Below are positions 28,894-38,200 of a stretch of 64,000 nt of DNA, piece by piece. Each line of letters opens with the position of its first letter. Position 1 is the stretch's first letter. This stretch comes from Alphaproteobacteria bacterium. Its GTDB lineage: Bacteria; Pseudomonadota; Alphaproteobacteria; Bin65. The stretch covers positions 26,987 through 90,986 of the forward strand of contig JAJFFJ010000051.1 of the NCBI GenBank assembly GCA_021776685.1, in the 5' to 3' direction. The notes beneath the pieces were generated by a model that made no database searches, was not told the origin of the DNA, and was given only the letters and a program-made list of their open reading frames with translations. Made by a program: the position numbers and the translations under genes.

Positions 28894-28906
28894 GTTATAG
28901 TATAAC
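28894..28906. promoter_or_regulatory. Zur box between znuA and zur-znuCB
   Basis: The sequence GTTATAGTATAAC is a perfect 6-1-6 inverted repeat and matches the core of the proteobacterial Zur operator (GTTATAnTATAAC) as I know it. It lies in the 221-base divergent region between znuA and zur, so one Zur dimer site could shut both promoters when zinc is plentiful. The surrounding bases are AT-rich (TACGTTATAGTATAACAAAT), consistent with promoter overlap. Confidence 0.85.
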
Positions 28907-29062
28907 AAATAGTGTAAGTGTTCGGACGCGCCGATGCCGCTGACTATGGGAGAGGGCGCGCGGCCTGACAAGGTATTTCAGGCGTTTGCGGGTCGTTCGC
29001 CGGGCCGATGCCCGGTTTTGGCAGCGCGCAAGACCGAGTCCGTCAGGTTGAAGGAGAATATA

Positions 29063-29560
29063 ATGGATCTCAGGATCACCGGCGGTTTCGCCCCGCCTGG
29101 CCACAACCATCGACGCTGTATTGTGGACGCAATGGATCGGGCCGCCCAGGTTTGCGCCGCACGGGGCGCACGCCTGACGCCGCAGCGCCGGCGGGTTCTG
29201 GAGTTGATCTGGTCGTCGCACAAGCCTGTCGGCGCCTATGGATTGATCGAGCAGTTGTCCGAAAGCGGCCAACAGGTGGCGCCGCCGACGGTTTATCGTG
29301 CGCTCGACTTTCTCCTGGCCAATGGCCTGGTGCACAGGATCGAGCGGCTGAACGCATTTGTCGGCTGTCCGGAAGTTGAGCAGGATCACGCACCGCAATT
29401 TCTGATCTGCGGCGACTGCGGCGATGTAGCGGAGCTTCGGGAACAATCCGTCGAGGCCGCCATCGCCGCAGGCGCGCGGTCGGCGGGTTTTGTTGGCTGG
29501 CGCGCCAGCGTTGAGGTGGTGGGTGTGTGTCCGGAATGCGCCGGCGGCATCTCTCCATGA
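29063..29560 (+). CDS. zur: Zinc uptake regulator, Fur family
   Basis: The 165-residue protein has a Fur-type winged helix (ARGARLTPQRRRVLELIW, then TVYRALDFLLANGLVHRIE) and two CxxC pairs for the structural zinc (CGDC and CPEC) in the C-terminal dimerisation domain. It represses zinc uptake genes when loaded with zinc. The start at 29063 is set by a textbook AAGGAG seven bases upstream; an ORF beginning at 28934 would add a non-homologous stretch. Its stop overlaps the start of znuC (ATGA), giving a zur-znuC-znuB operon, with a Zur box upstream implying autoregulation. Confidence 0.94.
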   Translation: MDLRITGGFAPPGHNHRRCIVDAMDRAAQVCAARGARLTPQRRRVLELIWSSHKPVGAYGLIEQLSESGQQVAPPTVYRALDFLLANGLVHRIERLNAFVGCPEVEQDHAPQFLICGDCGDVAELREQSVEAAIAAGARSAGFVGWRASVEVVGVCPECAGGISP

Positions 29561-30327
29561 CTGATTCTGGATCGACCGAACCCGGGGTATCGCCGCTTGT
29601 GCGCTGCCGGGGTCTGACGGTCAGCTTTGGCGGGCTTGATGTAGTCGAGCGGGTCGATCTTGCCATCGACCGGGGCCAGATCGTCTCGCTCATCGGTCCT
29701 AACGGATCCGGCAAGACAACCCTGGTACGTGCGATCCTGGGCCTGGTCCCGCCATCGGGCGGCGCGATCGAACGCCAGCCTGGCCTGCGCATCGGCTATG
29801 TGCCCCAGCGGCTGGCAGTGGACCGGTCCCTGCCAATGACCGTGGCCAGGTTCCTCAGCATGACCCAACGCACCGGGCGGCGGGCACTTGTGGTGGAGCT
29901 GGAGCATTTGGGTATCGGCGGTCTGGCCGACCGCCCGGTGCAGGATCTGTCCGGCGGCGAGTGGCAACGGGTGCTGCTGACCCGTGCGGTGCTGGCCCGG
30001 CCTGACCTTCTGGTCCTCGACGAGCCTGCGCAGGGGGTCGACATCATCGGCCAGAACGAGCTCTACCGGCACATTCGCGCCCTGCGTGACCGGCTGAACT
30101 GTGGCGTGCTGCTGGTGTCCCATGACCTGCATCTGGTGATGGCGTCGACGGACGAGGTGCTGTGTCTCAACCATCACGTCTGCTGCACCGGCCGGCCGGA
30201 AACCGTCGCTAACCATCCCGCGTATGTTGAGTTGTTCGGCCGAGCGGCTACCGCCGAGCTCGCGGTCTATACCCACCATCACGACCATACCCACGACCCT
30301 GCCGAACAAGGCCACAGCCATGGATGA
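29557..30327 (+). CDS. znuC: Zinc ABC transporter ATP-binding protein
   Basis: The 256-residue ATPase has Walker A GPNGSGKTT near residue 49, signature LSGGEWQR near 133, Walker B LLVLDEPAQGVD near 155 and the switch His in VSHDLH near 188. It powers zinc import through ZnuB with ZnuA as receptor. The last 25 residues are histidine-rich (THHHDHTHDP then GHSHG), which probably binds zinc in the cytoplasm. It is translationally coupled at both ends: its ATG overlaps the zur stop, and znuB begins eight bases before its own stop. Confidence 0.94.
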   Translation: MTDSGSTEPGVSPLVRCRGLTVSFGGLDVVERVDLAIDRGQIVSLIGPNGSGKTTLVRAILGLVPPSGGAIERQPGLRIGYVPQRLAVDRSLPMTVARFLSMTQRTGRRALVVELEHLGIGGLADRPVQDLSGGEWQRVLLTRAVLARPDLLVLDEPAQGVDIIGQNELYRHIRALRDRLNCGVLLVSHDLHLVMASTDEVLCLNHHVCCTGRPETVANHPAYVELFGRAATAELAVYTHHHDHTHDPAEQGHSHG

Positions 30328-31114
30328 CTTCTTGTGGCGGGCCGCTCTTGCCGGGGTGGGCGTCGCGGCGATGACCGGCCCGGTGGGCTGCCTTCTGGTG
30401 TGGCGGCGGATGGCGTTTTTTGGCGATACGCTGGCCCATGCCGCGCTTCTCGGGGTGGCGCTGGGCTTGCTGCTCGGTGTCAATGTCATGGTCGGCGTGG
30501 CGGCAACATCGGCGCTTCTGGCTGTTCTGCTGGCCGCTTCGGCCCGTCAGCGCTTGGTGCCGTCTGATACGGTGCTGGCGATCCTGTCTCATGGGGGGCT
30601 TGCAGCGGGGGTTATTGTCCTGACTTTGCTGCCCGGTGTGCGGGTTGACCTGATGGGCTTCCTTTTCGGCGATATTCTTGCGGTGACGCGGGGTGATCTG
30701 ATTTTGATCCTCGCCGTGGGCCTCGTGGTGTTGACCGTGCTGGCGGTCATCTGGCGTCAAGCCCTTGCGGTGGCGGTGGATGAAGACCTGGCCCGTGCGG
30801 ATGGGGTGGCGGCAGATCGGATCAATCTGACGGTGGTCTTGCTGGCGGCCCTGGTGGTGGCCGCCGCAATCAAGGTGGTTGGCATCCTGCTGGTCGCGGC
30901 ATTGATGATCATGCCGGCGGCAGCGGCCCGCCGCTTCGCCCGTACGCCAGAGCATATGGCGATTGGCACCGTGGTTGTGGGCGTTGCCGCCGTTTTCTTC
31001 GGCTTGGCGGCGTCGCTGGCCTGGGACACGCCGGCAGGCCCGTCGATCGTGGCGGCGATCGCCCTGCTGGTGGTGCTGGCATGGTTGACGCCGCGCCGGG
31101 CCATATCCCAATAA
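30320..31114 (+). CDS. znuB: Zinc ABC transporter permease
   Basis: The 264-residue, very hydrophobic protein has seven to eight TMs and the ABC-3 family features: WRRMAFFGDTLAHAALLGVALG near residue 24 and a conserved C-terminal IKVVGILLVAALMIMPAAAARRFA block near 178. It is the channel subunit of the ZnuABC importer. It starts inside the last codons of znuC and ends the operon. The 122 bases after it carry an inverted repeat that more likely belongs to the next gene. Confidence 0.93.
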   Translation: MDDFLWRAALAGVGVAAMTGPVGCLLVWRRMAFFGDTLAHAALLGVALGLLLGVNVMVGVAATSALLAVLLAASARQRLVPSDTVLAILSHGGLAAGVIVLTLLPGVRVDLMGFLFGDILAVTRGDLILILAVGLVVLTVLAVIWRQALAVAVDEDLARADGVAADRINLTVVLLAALVVAAAIKVVGILLVAALMIMPAAAARRFARTPEHMAIGTVVVGVAAVFFGLAASLAWDTPAGPSIVAAIALLVVLAWLTPRRAISQ

Positions 31115-31139
31115 TCACATAAAAATACCGTAAATTAAT

Positions 31140-31158
31140 ATATTTCACGTTGAAATAT
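31140..31158. promoter_or_regulatory. Inverted repeat upstream of the sulfite reductase operon
   Basis: The arms ATATTTCA (31140-31147) and TGAAATAT (31151-31158) are perfect inverted repeats separated by CGT. They lie in an AT-rich stretch 79 bases before the GTG start of the siroheme reductase gene and 25 bases after znuB. The size and symmetry suit a dimeric repressor or activator site for the sulfur assimilation operon. No regulator gene is next to it, so the binding protein is unknown. Confidence 0.5.
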
Positions 31159-31236
31159 TGCTTTTTATGCACGACCGATCCAAATTCCCCATTACTCAGC
31201 AGTAGAACAGTTATTTGCTGGGAAATGGAGGATACG

Positions 31237-33468
31237 GTGACAGACATTCCCCCGGTTGCGGGCCTTACATCCCTGGAGACCCTGGATCGTCAGCAATCCT
31301 GGCAGCCAGCCAGTGAACCACTGGTTAAACAGTCAGATGTTGTAGAATTGCGCGACGCTCTGGACAAATTCCGGTCCGGTGCTTGGGATGACGGTCGCTG
31401 GACCGCCTTCCGCTTGCGCTATGGCATTTATGGGCAGCTGCAGCCGGGCGTGCAGATGGTGCGCATCAAAATTCCGGGCGGCATCGTCACCCTGGAAACG
31501 GCCCGCGGCATGGCGGAGATCAACCGCCGTTTCGCCAAGGGCGACGTCCATCTGACCACCCGGCAGGACTTCCAAATCTACCATGTGCCGACCGATGCTG
31601 TGGCTGATCTGTATCTGGCCATGTCCGACGCCGGACTGACGGCGCGGGAAGGCTGCGGCAATACCCTGCGCAACATGACCTCCTGCGCGCTGGCGGGTAT
31701 TTGCCCCCGCGAGCATGTGGATGCGGGTCTGGTGGCGCAGCAACTGTCGACCGCCTGGTTGCGCAACCCGCTGGTGCAGAACATGCCGCGCAAGTTCAAG
31801 GCGACGGTCTCGGGCTGTGCAACAGACTGCGGCGCATCGGGGATTCATGATTTCGGCGCCATTGCGGTGGAAGAAAATGGCCGGCGCGGTTTTCGTATCC
31901 TCGCCGGGGGTGGCACCGGCGGCCAGCCGATCGCCGCGGTTCAGGTGCTGGACTTCATCACGGAAGATGCGTTGCCCACAGCGCTTGAGGCGGCGGTTCG
32001 CTTGCATCAGCGCTTCTCCAACCGGGTGGACCGCAATAAGGCGCGGCTCAAGTTTCTGGTCAAACGCTTCGGCGCTGACAAATTCCGCAGCCTGTTTCAG
32101 GAAGAATTTGAACGGCTGCGCGCATTGCCCCAACGGCCTTGGGAAAAACTCGCTTGGCGGACGCCGGCGGACGCACCCGAGCCGACGACGCCTCACGGCG
32201 TCTTCGATCAGCATGATGGCGGCGTCAGCATTGTGATCACGCCGCCGCTGGGCCTGCTGTCGTCGGATCAGCTTGAAGCCGTCGCAAATATCGCTGAGAC
32301 CAACGCCGGACGGGAACTCCGCCTGACCCGCGAACAGAATCTGGCCATTGTCGGTCTGTCGCCCGCCGTGATTGACGCCGTGATTGCTGAGCTTCGCAGC
32401 ATCGGCTTGCCGGTACAGGAACAGGCCGGCGGCGAGCCAGACCTGATCTCCTGCCCCGGCACCACCACCTGCCGCATCGGCATCACCAACAGCCAGGATT
32501 TTGGCCGGGAATTGGAAGAGGTGGTGCGCAGCTATACGGCCAATGACGCCGCGAAAAAGAATCTGCGGGTGCGCATCTCTGGCTGCCAGAACGGCTGCGG
32601 CCTGCACCATGTGGGAGACTTCGGCTTCCGCGGAATGGGCAAGAAGATCAACGGCAAGGTTGCCCCCCACTACCAGATCTATATCGGCGGCGACGACCGC
32701 ACTGTGGGCGCGATCGGCATTGCCGGGCCCATCGTGCCGGCGAAGCAGGCAAAAAAGGCGCTTAAGCTGTTGCTGGATGGCTATGACCGCGACCGACAAC
32801 AGGACGAATCGGTCCGGTCATGGGCCCATCGCCTGGATAAAGAAGGTCTGGCCGTATATCTGGCGCCCCTGAATGCCGGTGCGGTAGATGACCCGTATGT
32901 TGACTGGGGCAAGACAGAGGGCTTCACAACGCCGGCGGCGACCAAGGCCGAGTGCGCTACTGCGGTCCTGGATGACAGCTTGTTTCAGGACATGGCTGAC
33001 GACGCCCTGATTACTCTGGACCGCGCGTTGATCGCCGGCGATGTGGACCTGGCGCTGGAATCCGGCCGGGCTGCATTCATCTGGGGTGCGCGTCGGCTGC
33101 TGAACGCCATGGGCCAGTCCACGTCGGATGACGATACGGTCGAAAGCCTGAAGGCCTGGGTGCGACTGCATTATGCGGGTGATGTCGATGCCGTCGCTGC
33201 GCTGCAAGCCACCGAAGTCGCTGAGGATGCAGCGCACCTGACGCGCAATGGCACCATCGACAAATGGCGGGAAAGCCTCGCCGTCTGGCTGGACCTTGCA
33301 GAATTGGCCGTACGCAACGCAGAGGAAACCCTTGGTCTGGCTGAAATCGGCGCGCTTGCGGACTCTGGCGGTGCGGTTGCCGATCTGCTGAAGGCGCAAG
33401 AAATTACCGCAAAGGCGCCCGGGTCCGGCGATGTGGGCGCCACGCCGGTGGCGGGCTGGAGCTACTGA
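31237..33468 (+). CDS. Siroheme-dependent sulfite (nitrite) reductase with C-terminal extension
   Basis: The 743-residue protein shows the two-fold ferredoxin-like plus siroheme repeat of sulfite/nitrite reductases. Substrate-site elements TTRQDFQ, GNTLRNM and PRKFKATV are present. The Fe4S4-siroheme ligands of the C-terminal half are Cys406/412 (CPGTTTC) and Cys450/454 (CQNGC). Unusually, the N-terminal half has a full second quartet, Cys150/156 (CALAGIC) and Cys194/198 (CATDC). Residues about 566-743 form a helical extension of unknown role. It reduces sulfite to sulfide for cysteine synthesis, as cysH follows by three bases. The GTG at 31237 is chosen because GGAGG lies five bases upstream; an ATG at 31225 has no comparable site. 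Confidence 0.88.
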   Translation: MTDIPPVAGLTSLETLDRQQSWQPASEPLVKQSDVVELRDALDKFRSGAWDDGRWTAFRLRYGIYGQLQPGVQMVRIKIPGGIVTLETARGMAEINRRFAKGDVHLTTRQDFQIYHVPTDAVADLYLAMSDAGLTAREGCGNTLRNMTSCALAGICPREHVDAGLVAQQLSTAWLRNPLVQNMPRKFKATVSGCATDCGASGIHDFGAIAVEENGRRGFRILAGGGTGGQPIAAVQVLDFITEDALPTALEAAVRLHQRFSNRVDRNKARLKFLVKRFGADKFRSLFQEEFERLRALPQRPWEKLAWRTPADAPEPTTPHGVFDQHDGGVSIVITPPLGLLSSDQLEAVANIAETNAGRELRLTREQNLAIVGLSPAVIDAVIAELRSIGLPVQEQAGGEPDLISCPGTTTCRIGITNSQDFGRELEEVVRSYTANDAAKKNLRVRISGCQNGCGLHHVGDFGFRGMGKKINGKVAPHYQIYIGGDDRTVGAIGIAGPIVPAKQAKKALKLLLDGYDRDRQQDESVRSWAHRLDKEGLAVYLAPLNAGAVDDPYVDWGKTEGFTTPAATKAECATAVLDDSLFQDMADDALITLDRALIAGDVDLALESGRAAFIWGARRLLNAMGQSTSDDDTVESLKAWVRLHYAGDVDAVAALQATEVAEDAAHLTRNGTIDKWRESLAVWLDLAELAVRNAEETLGLAEIGALADSGGAVADLLKAQEITAKAPGSGDVGATPVAGWSY

Positions 33469-33471
33469 GAG

Positions 33472-34203
33472 ATGCCCTGGGATAGCCCGTCACCGGTGGC
33501 CGGAGACTTCTGGCCGCCAGAGGCTCACCGGTCACCGGAAGAGATCGCCCTCGAACTTGTGCGCCAGACGATTGGCCGCTTTGGCCAGCGGGTGGCCCTG
33601 GTCTCTTCTTTCGGTGCCGAATCAGCGGTGCTGCTCGACCTGGTTGCCCGCGTGGAGCCGGCAACACCGATCATATTTCTGGATACACTGAAGTTGTTTG
33701 GCGAGACCCTCGCCTACCGGCGAGACCTGGTGGCGCAACTGGGTCTGACAGATGTTCGCGATATACAGCCATTGGCAGCCGGCGTTGCCGCGAAAGACCC
33801 TGACGGCACCCTCTGGCAGACCAACCCAGACAGGTGCTGCGAGCTGCGCAAGGTGCTGCCGCTGGAGCGGGCGCTGGACGGGTTCGACGCCTGGTTCACA
33901 GGGCGCAAACAGCATCACGGGGGCGACCGCGCCAGCCTTCCTGAGGTGGAATTCGACGGAACCCGCACGAAGGTCAATCCTCTCGCCACCTGGACGCCAG
34001 ACGATATCGACGGGTTTTTCGAGGCGCGCCGCCTGCCGAAGCACCCGCTGTTGGCGGAGGGTTTTCTGTCAATCGGCTGTACTCCGTGCACAGCCCCTGT
34101 GGCTGACACCGACGCCGGCGCGCGCTCCGGCCGCTGGAAGGGCCGCAAGAAAAACGAATGCGGCATCCATACGGGCTACTGGGACAAGGCCGACGCACGC
34201 TAA
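33472..34203 (+). CDS. cysH: Adenylyl-sulfate (APS/PAPS) reductase
   Basis: The 243-residue enzyme has the PAPS reductase fold (SSFGAESAVLLDL near residue 45, FLDTLKLFGETL near 69). The paired cysteines Cys122-Cys123 and Cys203/Cys206 are the CC...CxxC ligands of an Fe4S4 cluster, and ECGIH (Cys230) is the catalytic thiol. The cluster motif marks the APS-using type found in most bacteria other than enterics. It reduces activated sulfate to sulfite, which the upstream gene product then reduces to sulfide. The two genes are three bases apart and form one assimilatory operon. Confidence 0.94.
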   Translation: MPWDSPSPVAGDFWPPEAHRSPEEIALELVRQTIGRFGQRVALVSSFGAESAVLLDLVARVEPATPIIFLDTLKLFGETLAYRRDLVAQLGLTDVRDIQPLAAGVAAKDPDGTLWQTNPDRCCELRKVLPLERALDGFDAWFTGRKQHHGGDRASLPEVEFDGTRTKVNPLATWTPDDIDGFFEARRLPKHPLLAEGFLSIGCTPCTAPVADTDAGARSGRWKGRKKNECGIHTGYWDKADAR

Positions 34204-34209
34204 GCGCTA

Positions 34210-35169
34210 TCAGGCTCGCTGGTACCTCAAAGCTTTCCAGTCAACCACCGCGGTCTGCCGATCAGGCAGGCAGGCGACCGGCACGTTTCTGCCGATGGTC
34301 AGGGACGGCATCATCCCATCGGGCACGCGCACAATGACCTGGGTTTGAAAAGGCGCGCCCTCAGACGGCGTCACCATGAGGACCAAGTGCACCATGTCGT
34401 CGTCATGCTCCCCGGGTTTCAGCTTCTGGTCTGGCACCATCTGTTGGGCGGTGGCGCCGGTAAGGGTCGCAGCGCGAATCTCCGCTTGGCCGGGGATGCC
34501 TCGGGCCAGCACGTCGTCGCCCGACAGCACTTCCTCCGCCACCGCATCGTTGGGCAGCCCGGCAACCTCGAAGGCGCCGCCAGGGGTGTGCACGGTTCCA
34601 GCGCGCCCGCCCGCACCGCCGCCAGCTTGTCCGCCCTTGCTCAGGTCCACAGCCAGACGGTTGGGATCGGACGGGTCGACCCAGACCGGTACCGTGACGC
34701 CCGGCTGCAGGATGCCCAGTTGATGGCGGCCCACAGGCACCCGCGTGGCGACGTCATAGGGCACACGCCCTTCGATGGTCACGCGCAGGCTGACCTGCAT
34801 GATCGCGGTGAGATGGTTGAGGGTGATGCCTGTGTCCCGCAGAGCTGTAACAAGCCCGTTGCCTGGCAGGCCGGTCCCGACCGCCTGACCGGTATTGCCA
34901 ACCCTGGCGGTCAGCCTGGGGATGAGGTCACGATTGATGCCGCGGGTGAAGCGGCGGACGAAGATCCACACGGCGCCGAAGATCAAGAGAATACCCACCA
35001 GGATGGGCAGACCGATCCACATCAATCCCATGGCTAGCCGTTCGCCATCGGTATGAACGCCCGCGCGATACTGGTCCAGCGCCTGACTGACGCCAAAGAA
35101 GAAGATAAAGCCAAATACGACCGCCAATATCACAAAGATAAAGGCGATCAGTTTCCCAAGTCCGGCCAT
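34210..35169 (-). CDS. Membrane protein with two repeated extramembrane domains, unknown function
   Basis: A 319-residue protein with two N-terminal TMs (about 5-26 and 46-72, WIGLPILVGILLIFGAVWIF). After a short linker come two copies of a beta-rich unit. The first (about 115-185) has LTAIMQVSLRVTIEG and LQPGVTVPVWVDPSDPNRLAVDLS; the second (about 225-315) has IPGQAEIRAATLTG, VHLVLMVTPSEG and TIGRNVPVACLPD. A Gly/Ala-rich spacer separates them. I know this domain style from uncharacterised bacterial membrane proteins but have no function to assign. The ATG at 35169 has a GGGGCAGGGG-type ribosome site. It converges on cysH with a six-base gap. Confidence 0.72.
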   Translation of the reverse strand: MAGLGKLIAFIFVILAVVFGFIFFFGVSQALDQYRAGVHTDGERLAMGLMWIGLPILVGILLIFGAVWIFVRRFTRGINRDLIPRLTARVGNTGQAVGTGLPGNGLVTALRDTGITLNHLTAIMQVSLRVTIEGRVPYDVATRVPVGRHQLGILQPGVTVPVWVDPSDPNRLAVDLSKGGQAGGGAGGRAGTVHTPGGAFEVAGLPNDAVAEEVLSGDDVLARGIPGQAEIRAATLTGATAQQMVPDQKLKPGEHDDDMVHLVLMVTPSEGAPFQTQVIVRVPDGMMPSLTIGRNVPVACLPDRQTAVVDWKALRYQRA

Positions 35170-35285
35170 GCCCCTGCCCCCGTGGTGCCAGTCACTGTTC
35201 CTGCCTGTCACAGTCGGTACGAAAGGAGATTGGCAGATGTGCCGATTGTGGGACAGGCGCCAGAGAACTTGCGCATTCAATTCCG

Positions 35286-38200
35286 CTATTCCGCGGCGGC
35301 CACCTGACCCGGCTCTTTCTCGTAGGCGTTCAGCCGGCGGGCGATGGCGCCGGGCGCGTCGCTGAACCGGCCCAGCAGTTTGTAGAACACGGGCACCACA
35401 AACAGGGTCAGCACGGTGGCGAGCGACAGGCCGGCGGCAATGACAATGCCGATGGTGAAGCGGCTCTCAGATCCCGCGCCCGTGGACAGCACCAGTGGCA
35501 TGGTCCCCATCACCGTCGACAGACCCGTCATCAGGATCGGACGGAACCGGGTGACCGATGCTTCGACCAATGCGTCGTCCACATCCATGCCCTCGTCGCG
35601 CAGCTGGTTTGCGAACTCGACAATCAGGATGCCATTCTTTGCCGCCAGACCGATCAGGATCACCAGGCCGATCTGGCTGTAAATGTTGATGGAGCTGCCG
35701 ACGGCCAGCAGGCCCAAAAGCGCGCCGGCAATCGCCAGCGGCACTGCCACCATCACCACAATCGGGTGGACGAAACTTTCAAACTGCCCGGCGAGCACCA
35801 AAAACACGATGATCAGGGCGAGTCCAATCACCAGCGCCATGGAGCTTTCAGATTCGCGGAGATCCGCCGATTCGCCTTTGTAGGCGATGCTCACTGCGTC
35901 AGGGATGCGTTCACGCACCGTGCGCTCCAGAAACGCCAATGCGTCACCGAGGGCGTAATCTGGCGTCAGGTTCGCGGAAATCGTGACCGCGCGCAGTCGG
36001 TTGAATCGCGACAGCCGCCCGGCGCCTGCGCGCTCATCCGTACGCACCAGGTTTGACAGGGGGATCAGCTTGCCGGTGCGTTCCGAGCGCACATAGAGAT
36101 TGAACAGGTTGGACTTCTGCAGCCGGCTGGCCCGGTCTGCCTGAAGAATGACGTGATATTCCTCGCCGCGGTCCACATAGGTGGTCACCCGGCGCGAGCC
36201 GAACATCGTCTCAAGCGTCCGACCAACCTGCGCCAGGCTGACGCCCAGTTCGGCGGCGCGGTTGCGGTCCACCGCAACACGCACCTGCGGCCGGGTTTCC
36301 TCATAATCGGCATCGACGCCCAGCAATCCGGGGTTCTGCCGCGCGGCGCGCAGCACAATATCGCGCCATCGCGCCAATTCCTGATAACTGGTGCCCTGCA
36401 GCACGAACTGCACGGGTTTGCCAGCGCCGCGCCGGCCATAGCCCTGGCGCATGACTGGAAAGGCGCGGACGCCTGGGATTCTGGCCAGTTCCTTGCGCAG
36501 CTTGCGCATGGTGACAAAAGTGGAATGTTTTCGTTTGCTCCAGGGGGCCATGACGATAATGGCTCGGGCGGTATGCATCTCCTCGGTCCGGCCAAAACTG
36601 CCCGGCACCCGCGCCAGGACGAGAATGACTTCACCGGTCTTGAGGTATTTCAGCATGTAGCGCTCGGCGATTTTCATTTGCCCGAGCGTGTAGTCGAAGC
36701 CGGCGCCTTCTGGTCCCTTCATGTTGACGAAGAAGGCGCCGCGGTCCTCTTTCGGCGCCAGCTCGGACGGCAGCACGCGCATCAGGCCGAGGATGCCGCC
36801 GAAGGCGATGATAACCGCCGCGATGGAATAGACCGGATGGCCGAGCACGCCGGTCAGTGCCTTCCGATAGCCACGGGTCAGGGCGTCGAAGAAGCGTCCG
36901 GTCTGGCGCGGCAGCCAGCTTTTCTGGTCCGATGGGCGCAGCAGCTTTGAACACATCATCGCGCAAAGGGTCAGCGCCACCACACTGGAAAACAGCACCG
37001 CGCCGGAGATGGCGAACGCAAGCTCAGTAAACAGCCGCCCCACCGCGCCGCCGATAAAGGCCAGCGGCATAAAGACGGACAGCAAGACCAGGGTGGTGGC
37101 AACGACCGCAAAGCCAACCTGACGGGTGCCACGATAGGCGGCGACCAGGGGCGGTTCGCCCAGGTCGATGCGCCGCTGGGCGTTTTCCAGAACCACAATT
37201 GCATCATCCACCACGAGACCGATCGCCAGCACCATGGCCAAGAGGGTCAGCTGGTTGATCGAGAAACCGAGGGCCGCCAGCAGGGTGACGCAGGAGATGA
37301 TCGACACCGGCACCGTCACCGCCGGGATCAACGCCGCGCGGAAGCTTCCCAGAAACAGGTAGATCACCAGCAGCACCAGGCCGATGGCCACGGCCAGGGT
37401 GATATAGACCTCGTTGATCGCCGCCTCGATATAGAGCGAACTGTCGAATGACTTGCCGATTGCGGTGCCCGCGGGCAGGAAGGGCTGGATGCGCTGCACC
37501 TCCTTCCACGTTGCGCGGGCGATCTCGAGGGTATTGGCGACAGACTGTTTGACGATGCCCAGGCCAACACGCGGCAGCCCGTTGCCGCGATACCAGACCC
37601 GCGTCCTTTCCGAGCCAATCTCTACCTTTGCCACCTGACCCAGGCGGATCAGCTCGCCCTTTGCGCCGCGGCGGATAATCAGTCGGGCAAAATCCGCTGG
37701 CTTTTTAAAGGATCGGGCGACACGAACAGTGAAGTCGCGCTTGCGCGATTCGATCTTGCCGGCAGGCAGTTCGACGTTTTTTTCGCGAAGCGCCTTTTCG
37801 ACGTCACCAACTGTAATGCCATGTGCCGTGAGCGCCGTGCTGTTCAGCCAGATACGCATGGCGTAACGCTGACCGCCGCCCAGGTAGACCCGTGCCACGC
37901 CAGTGACCGTTGCCATTCGGTCGACGATGAAGCGGCTGGCATAGTCGGTCAGCTGGCGGGCGTCCATGACCGACGAGCCGAGATTGTACCAGACCACCGC
38001 CCGTGCATCGGCGTCCACTTTCGACACCTGCGGCGCTTCTACTTCAGCCGGCAGGTCGTCGCGAATACGTCCGACCCGGTCGCGCACGTCGCCTGCTGCC
38101 GCGTCGATGTCCCGGTCCAGATCGAATTCGATGGTGATGCGCGAATCACCATCGCGGCTGGTTGAGGTGATCGAGCGCACGCCGGCGATGCCGCTGATCT

